Positions 5,887 through 8,225 of a DNA stretch of 8,225 nucleotides are shown piece after piece. Source of the stretch: an uncultured Clostridia bacterium (lineage in GTDB: Bacteria > Bacillota > Clostridia > Oscillospirales > Oscillospiraceae); NCBI GenBank assembly GCA_946619065.1, contig CAMOLY010000048.1, forward strand, positions 1 to 8,225, written 5' to 3'. Position numbers and translations under genes: made by a program. The notes beneath the pieces are model-generated. The model ran no database searches and was not told where the DNA came from. It saw only the letters and a list, made by a program, of their open reading frames with translations. Within the stretch, counting starts at the first letter, position 1. Every line of letters begins with the position of its first letter.

Positions 5887-6729
5887 ATGAAAACCATCAT
5901 CATCAACGCCAGTCCCCGGAAGAATTGGAACACGGCCCAGCTTTTGAAGGAGGCCCAGAGGGGCGCGGAATCCGTCGGCGCGGAAACCGAGTACGTCGAC
6001 CTCTACGATCTCAGCTTCACCGGCTGCCGGAGCTGTCTGGCCTGCAAGCTCAAGAACGGCAGGCACCCCGGCTGCGCCTGGAAGGACGAGCTCTCCCCCC
6101 TGATCGACCGCATCCTGGAGGCGGACGAGCTCATCATCGGCACGCCCATCTACTGGGGCGAGCCCACGGCCCAGTTCCGGGCTCTCATGGAGCGGCTGCT
6201 GTTCTGCGTCACCCCCTATGAGAGAAGGAGCTACTTTGCCGGCAGCGTCAACGTGGGTCTGATCTACACCATGAACGCGCCGCGGAGCTATTACGAAAAC
6301 ACTCTGCGCCCCTATCTGGACGGGATCGAGGGGCTGTTCCGGAGCTTCCTGCACGGCGAAGTCCGCAGTTACGCCGCCTGCGACACCCTCCAGGTGCAGG
6401 ACTATTCCCGATACGACATGGGGCTTTTTGACGAGGCCCAGAAGAAACAGCACCGGGAAGAACAGTTCCCCGCGGATCTGGCCGCCTGCTTCGAGCTCGG
6501 AAAGGCCGGAAAAGCGGCGGCCGAGCAGCCGAAAGGAGCTGCGGAGCCGGAAGGGGAGGGCGGCTATTTCATCACCGACGCCTGCATCGGCTGCGGCACC
6601 TGTGCGGAGGCCTGCCCCGGCGGCTGCATCTCCACCGACGACGTGCCCTGCGTGATCGACCAGACCCAGTGCCTGCGCTGCGGCACCTGCATGGACGCCT
6701 GCCCCGTCGGCGCCATCGAAAAACGATGA
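5887..6729 (+). CDS. Flavodoxin-fold NAD(P)H:FMN reductase-like protein fused to a 2[4Fe-4S] ferredoxin domain
   Basis: 280 residues with two parts. Residues 1-190 form a flavodoxin-like reductase: a phosphate-binding start KTIIINASPRKNWNT (2-16) and GTPIYWGEPTAQFRALMER (85-103) near the flavin. Cys47, Cys50, Cys53 and Cys63 form a CxxCxxC-x9-C group resembling, with a longer last gap, the cluster motif of archaeal/clostridial iron-sulfur flavoproteins. A low-complexity Ala/Glu/Lys linker (about 205-226) leads to a ferredoxin domain with Cys233/236/239/243 and Cys262/265/268/272, both followed by Pro. It probably shuttles electrons between FMN and iron-sulfur clusters in the cytoplasm; partners are unknown. 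AGGAGG lies seven bases before the ATG. An upstream in-frame ATG at 5857 is less likely. Its stop overlaps the next gene by ATGA. Confidence 0.93.
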   Translation: MKTIIINASPRKNWNTAQLLKEAQRGAESVGAETEYVDLYDLSFTGCRSCLACKLKNGRHPGCAWKDELSPLIDRILEADELIIGTPIYWGEPTAQFRALMERLLFCVTPYERRSYFAGSVNVGLIYTMNAPRSYYENTLRPYLDGIEGLFRSFLHGEVRSYAACDTLQVQDYSRYDMGLFDEAQKKQHREEQFPADLAACFELGKAGKAAAEQPKGAAEPEGEGGYFITDACIGCGTCAEACPGGCISTDDVPCVIDQTQCLRCGTCMDACPVGAIEKR

Positions 6730-7019
6730 GAAAAATCAATGAGATGATTGGCTTCTGCGGCGTAGACTGCGGCGTCTGCGGGGATTATACCGCGGGGACC
6801 TGCCCCGGCTGCCGGAAAACCGTGTGGCCCGCGGAGGATCCCTGCCCGCCGGTGGGCTGCTGTGGGCGCAGGGGGATCTCCTGCTGCGGCGAATGCGCGG
6901 ACTTCCCCTGCGAGATGATGCGCGGCTTCTACGAGGAGTCCGAGAGCCACCGGGCGGCCGGAGAACGGATGCGGCAATGGCATTCCGCGAAGGAAGAAGA
7001 GGAACGCGTTCATCCTTGA
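6726..7019 (+). CDS. DUF3795 cysteine-rich protein
   Basis: 97 residues with 12 cysteines. The N-terminus FCGVDCGVC (10-18), CPGC (26-29) and CCGECADFPCE (53-63) are the signature of DUF3795 proteins, small putative metal-binding proteins of anaerobic bacteria and archaea whose function is not established. The charged C-terminal tail (70-97) has no cysteine. The ATG overlaps the stop of the ferredoxin fusion gene as ATGA, so it is likely translationally coupled and made in a fixed ratio to it. This hints at a role connected with Fe-S or metal handling, which is inference only. Confidence 0.87.
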   Translation: MRKINEMIGFCGVDCGVCGDYTAGTCPGCRKTVWPAEDPCPPVGCCGRRGISCCGECADFPCEMMRGFYEESESHRAAGERMRQWHSAKEEEERVHP

Positions 7020-7093
7020 GAAAGCGGAAGGGATGAACGACGTGGAAAAGGCAAAACAAATCGGAGCAGGCCTTCGATAGAAAGAGGCGCCGT
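7020..7093 (+). other. Gap with a 15-codon ORF
   Basis: The 74 bases between the DUF3795 and GNAT genes hold the 15-codon frame MNDVEKAKQIGAGLR (7033-7080), preceded by GGAAGGG too close to the ATG for a good site. The N-terminus has the flavour of an Xre-type helix-turn-helix start, but is far too short to identify. It may be a gene remnant or chance. No terminator is seen, so the cluster could continue across it. Confidence 0.2.
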
Positions 7094-7558
7094 ATGATCG
7101 AGCAAATCACAGACAAGGATCGGAAGGAGCAGATCGCCCGGCGTATTCTGTTGGCCCTGCCCGATTGGTTCGGCCTGCCGGAGAGCACGAAAGCGTACAT
7201 CGAATCCAGCCGGGAGCTGCCCTTCTGGGCTGCCTTCGAGGACGGGAAGGCCGTTGGGTTTTTGACCTTGAAGGAGACCGGGCCGAAGACCGTGGAGATC
7301 CACGTCATGGGGGTCCTGCCGGATCATCACCGGCGCGGGATCGGCGCTGGCCTGTGGGATGCGGCGAAAACATACGCCAAGACCCAGGGGTACCGGTACG
7401 CCCAGGTGAAGACCGTGGCCTTCGGCCATTATCCGGAATACGACCGAACCAACGCGTTTTACCGCGCCATGGGCTTCGAAGAGCTGGAATGCTTTCCGAC
7501 CCTGTGGGACGCCCGGAATCCCTGCCAGATCTATGTGCAGTACCTTGGAGGTGGATGA
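7094..7558 (+). CDS. GNAT-family N-acetyltransferase
   Basis: 154 residues covering a whole GNAT domain, which transfers an acetyl group from acetyl-CoA to an amine. The acetyl-CoA pyrophosphate loop is HRRGIGAGL (79-87), preceded by the beta-4 strand VEIHVMGVLPDH (67-78). The C-terminal motif is TNAFYRAMGFEELE (119-132). The N-terminal half (ELPFWAAFEDGKAVGFLTL, 41-59) forms the expected early strands. GAGG stands six bases before the ATG. The substrate cannot be deduced. Its stop is three bases before the flavodoxin start, so the two are very likely cotranscribed. Confidence 0.92.
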   Translation: MIEQITDKDRKEQIARRILLALPDWFGLPESTKAYIESSRELPFWAAFEDGKAVGFLTLKETGPKTVEIHVMGVLPDHHRRGIGAGLWDAAKTYAKTQGYRYAQVKTVAFGHYPEYDRTNAFYRAMGFEELECFPTLWDARNPCQIYVQYLGGG

Positions 7559-7561
7559 GCA

Positions 7562-8005
7562 ATGGATAGCAGAACAGCCATCGTTTATTATTCCACGCAT
7601 CACGGCAACACAAAAAAGCTGCTGGACGCGATTGCCGCGGCAAATGACGTCACCCTGATCGACGTCACAAAAAAGCCGAGCACGGATCTGACCGGCTTTG
7701 ATCGGATCGGGTTTGCGTCCGGAATCTATTACAGCTCGTTCGCGAAGCCGCTGCTGAGCTATGCGAGCGCATACCTGCCGGAGGGGAAGGACGTGTTCTT
7801 CCTGTCCACCCAGGGCAATCCGCTTGGCAGCTTCTTTGGGAGCATCCGAAAAATCGCGAAACAAAAGAACTGCCGCGAGCTCGGCTGCTACGGCTGCCTG
7901 GGCTTTGACACCTTCGGCCCGTTCAAGCTCGTCGGCGGGATCTCCAAGGGACATCCCACGGAAGAAGAAATCGACGGCGCAGTCAGCTTCTACCGATCGC
8001 TTTGA
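7562..8005 (+). CDS. Short-chain flavodoxin family protein
   Basis: 147 residues with a flavodoxin fold: strand IVYYS (7-11), the FMN phosphate loop STHHGNT (11-17), and flavin-contacting loops around FASGIYYSSF (51-60) and LSTQGNPLG (81-89). It would carry one or two electrons on bound FMN in the cytoplasm. Cys104, Cys109 and Cys112 lie near the end, followed by GFDTFGPFKLVGG (114-126) and GHPTEEEID (130-138), a conserved-looking tail in related clostridial flavodoxins. GGAGGT nine bases before the ATG sits within the end of the GNAT gene. It is the last gene of the plus-strand cluster. Confidence 0.92.
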   Translation: MDSRTAIVYYSTHHGNTKKLLDAIAAANDVTLIDVTKKPSTDLTGFDRIGFASGIYYSSFAKPLLSYASAYLPEGKDVFFLSTQGNPLGSFFGSIRKIAKQKNCRELGCYGCLGFDTFGPFKLVGGISKGHPTEEEIDGAVSFYRSL

Positions 8006-8085
8006 CGGGAACGGAAGCCGGGAATTGAAGCGGAACGACGCCTGTGATTGGGCCGTTATTTGTGCCACAGAAATCAAAGACAAAG

Positions 8086-8124
8086 CAAAGCCCCTCTGGA
8101 ATCTACGATTTCAGAGGGGCTTTG
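8086..8124 (+). terminator. Strong hairpin ending the plus-strand cluster
   Basis: CAAAGCCCCTCTG (8086-8098) and CAGAGGGGCTTTG (8112-8124) are perfect complements. The inner GAATC/GATTT adds five more pairs (one G-U) around a three-base loop. The U-run on the plus side is short (CTTTGTCC); on the minus strand the arm is followed by a T-rich stretch, so it may work in both directions. Confidence 0.85.
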
Positions 8125-8161
8125 TCCGGGCTGCGGGGCTTTCCCGCGGGCTCTTGAGGCC

Positions 8162-8225
8162 AAAGGCGTTCGAACCTGGTGTTACATGCGGAAGGGAAAA
8201 AAGGCGTTCGAACCTGGTGTTACAT
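8162..8225. repeat. Two direct 26-bp repeats, 38-bp period, cut by the window end
   Basis: Identical 26-bp copies at 8162-8187 and 8200-8225 share a core GCGTTCGAACCTGGTGTT with the palindrome GTTCGAAC, and are separated by 12 bases (GCGGAAGGGAAA). The period of 38 is not a multiple of three, so it is not a coding repeat. More copies may follow past the edge. Confidence 0.9.

Noticed and set aside
7010..8083. 357-codon minus-strand ORF
   Set aside because: Antisense to the GNAT and flavodoxin genes, which have clear motifs and ribosome binding sites.
8165..8187. tRNA T-arm (GTTCGAAC)
   Set aside because: The flanking bases do not form a 5-bp stem around the loop on either strand, and no other tRNA arms or acceptor end are present.
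8162..8225. CRISPR array
   Set aside because: The 12-base spacing is far too short for CRISPR spacers, only two repeats are seen, and no cas gene is present.

Overview
The window looks like chromosomal DNA from a fairly GC-rich, Gram-positive anaerobe of the Clostridia type (Oscillospiraceae/Lachnospiraceae-like). This rests on AGGAGG-type ribosome binding sites, a clostridial-style RsgA, many flavodoxin/ferredoxin proteins and a DUF3795 protein. The taxonomic guess is an inference, not a match.

Layout. Positions 1-1010 (minus) hold rsgA, nearly complete, with its last few codons beyond the left edge and a TTG start. A possible 53-codon ORF with a strong ribosome binding site overlaps its start. 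Positions 1093-1342 are non-coding and contain two terminator-like hairpins. Positions 1343-4629 (minus) hold a four-gene lipid cluster, transcribed in this order: patatin-like lipase, AMP-forming acyl-CoA/acyl-ACP synthetase (ATGA overlap with the lipase), acyl carrier protein, and FlK-type hotdog thioesterase. The thioesterase has the Thr/Glu/His triad of FlK at the same spacing. A strong inverted repeat and mutually exclusive hairpins lie between the ACP and thioesterase genes.

Positions 4630-4925 are a divergent control region. The minus-strand promoter has an exact TATAAT, a 17-bp spacer and a perfect 7+2+7 palindrome filling that spacer, which is a likely operator. The plus-strand promoter, also with TATAAT and a 17-bp spacer, follows three tandem 24-bp repeats.

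Positions 4926-8005 (plus) hold a run of closely spaced genes: a small membrane protein, a chloramphenicol-acetyltransferase-fold protein with altered active-site residues, a flavodoxin-fold/ferredoxin fusion, a Cys-rich DUF3795 protein (ATGA overlap), a GNAT acetyltransferase and a short flavodoxin. An 18-bp-stem hairpin at 8086-8124 probably ends this unit. The right edge carries two copies of a 26-bp repeat with a 38-bp period, cut off by the end of the window.

How the genes may work together (inference): the minus cluster could release fatty acids from lipids, activate them, load them on a dedicated carrier and release or police acyl thioesters, under one repressor-type operator. The plus cluster combines acetyl-transfer and flavin/Fe-S redox functions, and its physiological role is not evident from the sequence. 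No defence system, transposon or RNA gene was recognised.
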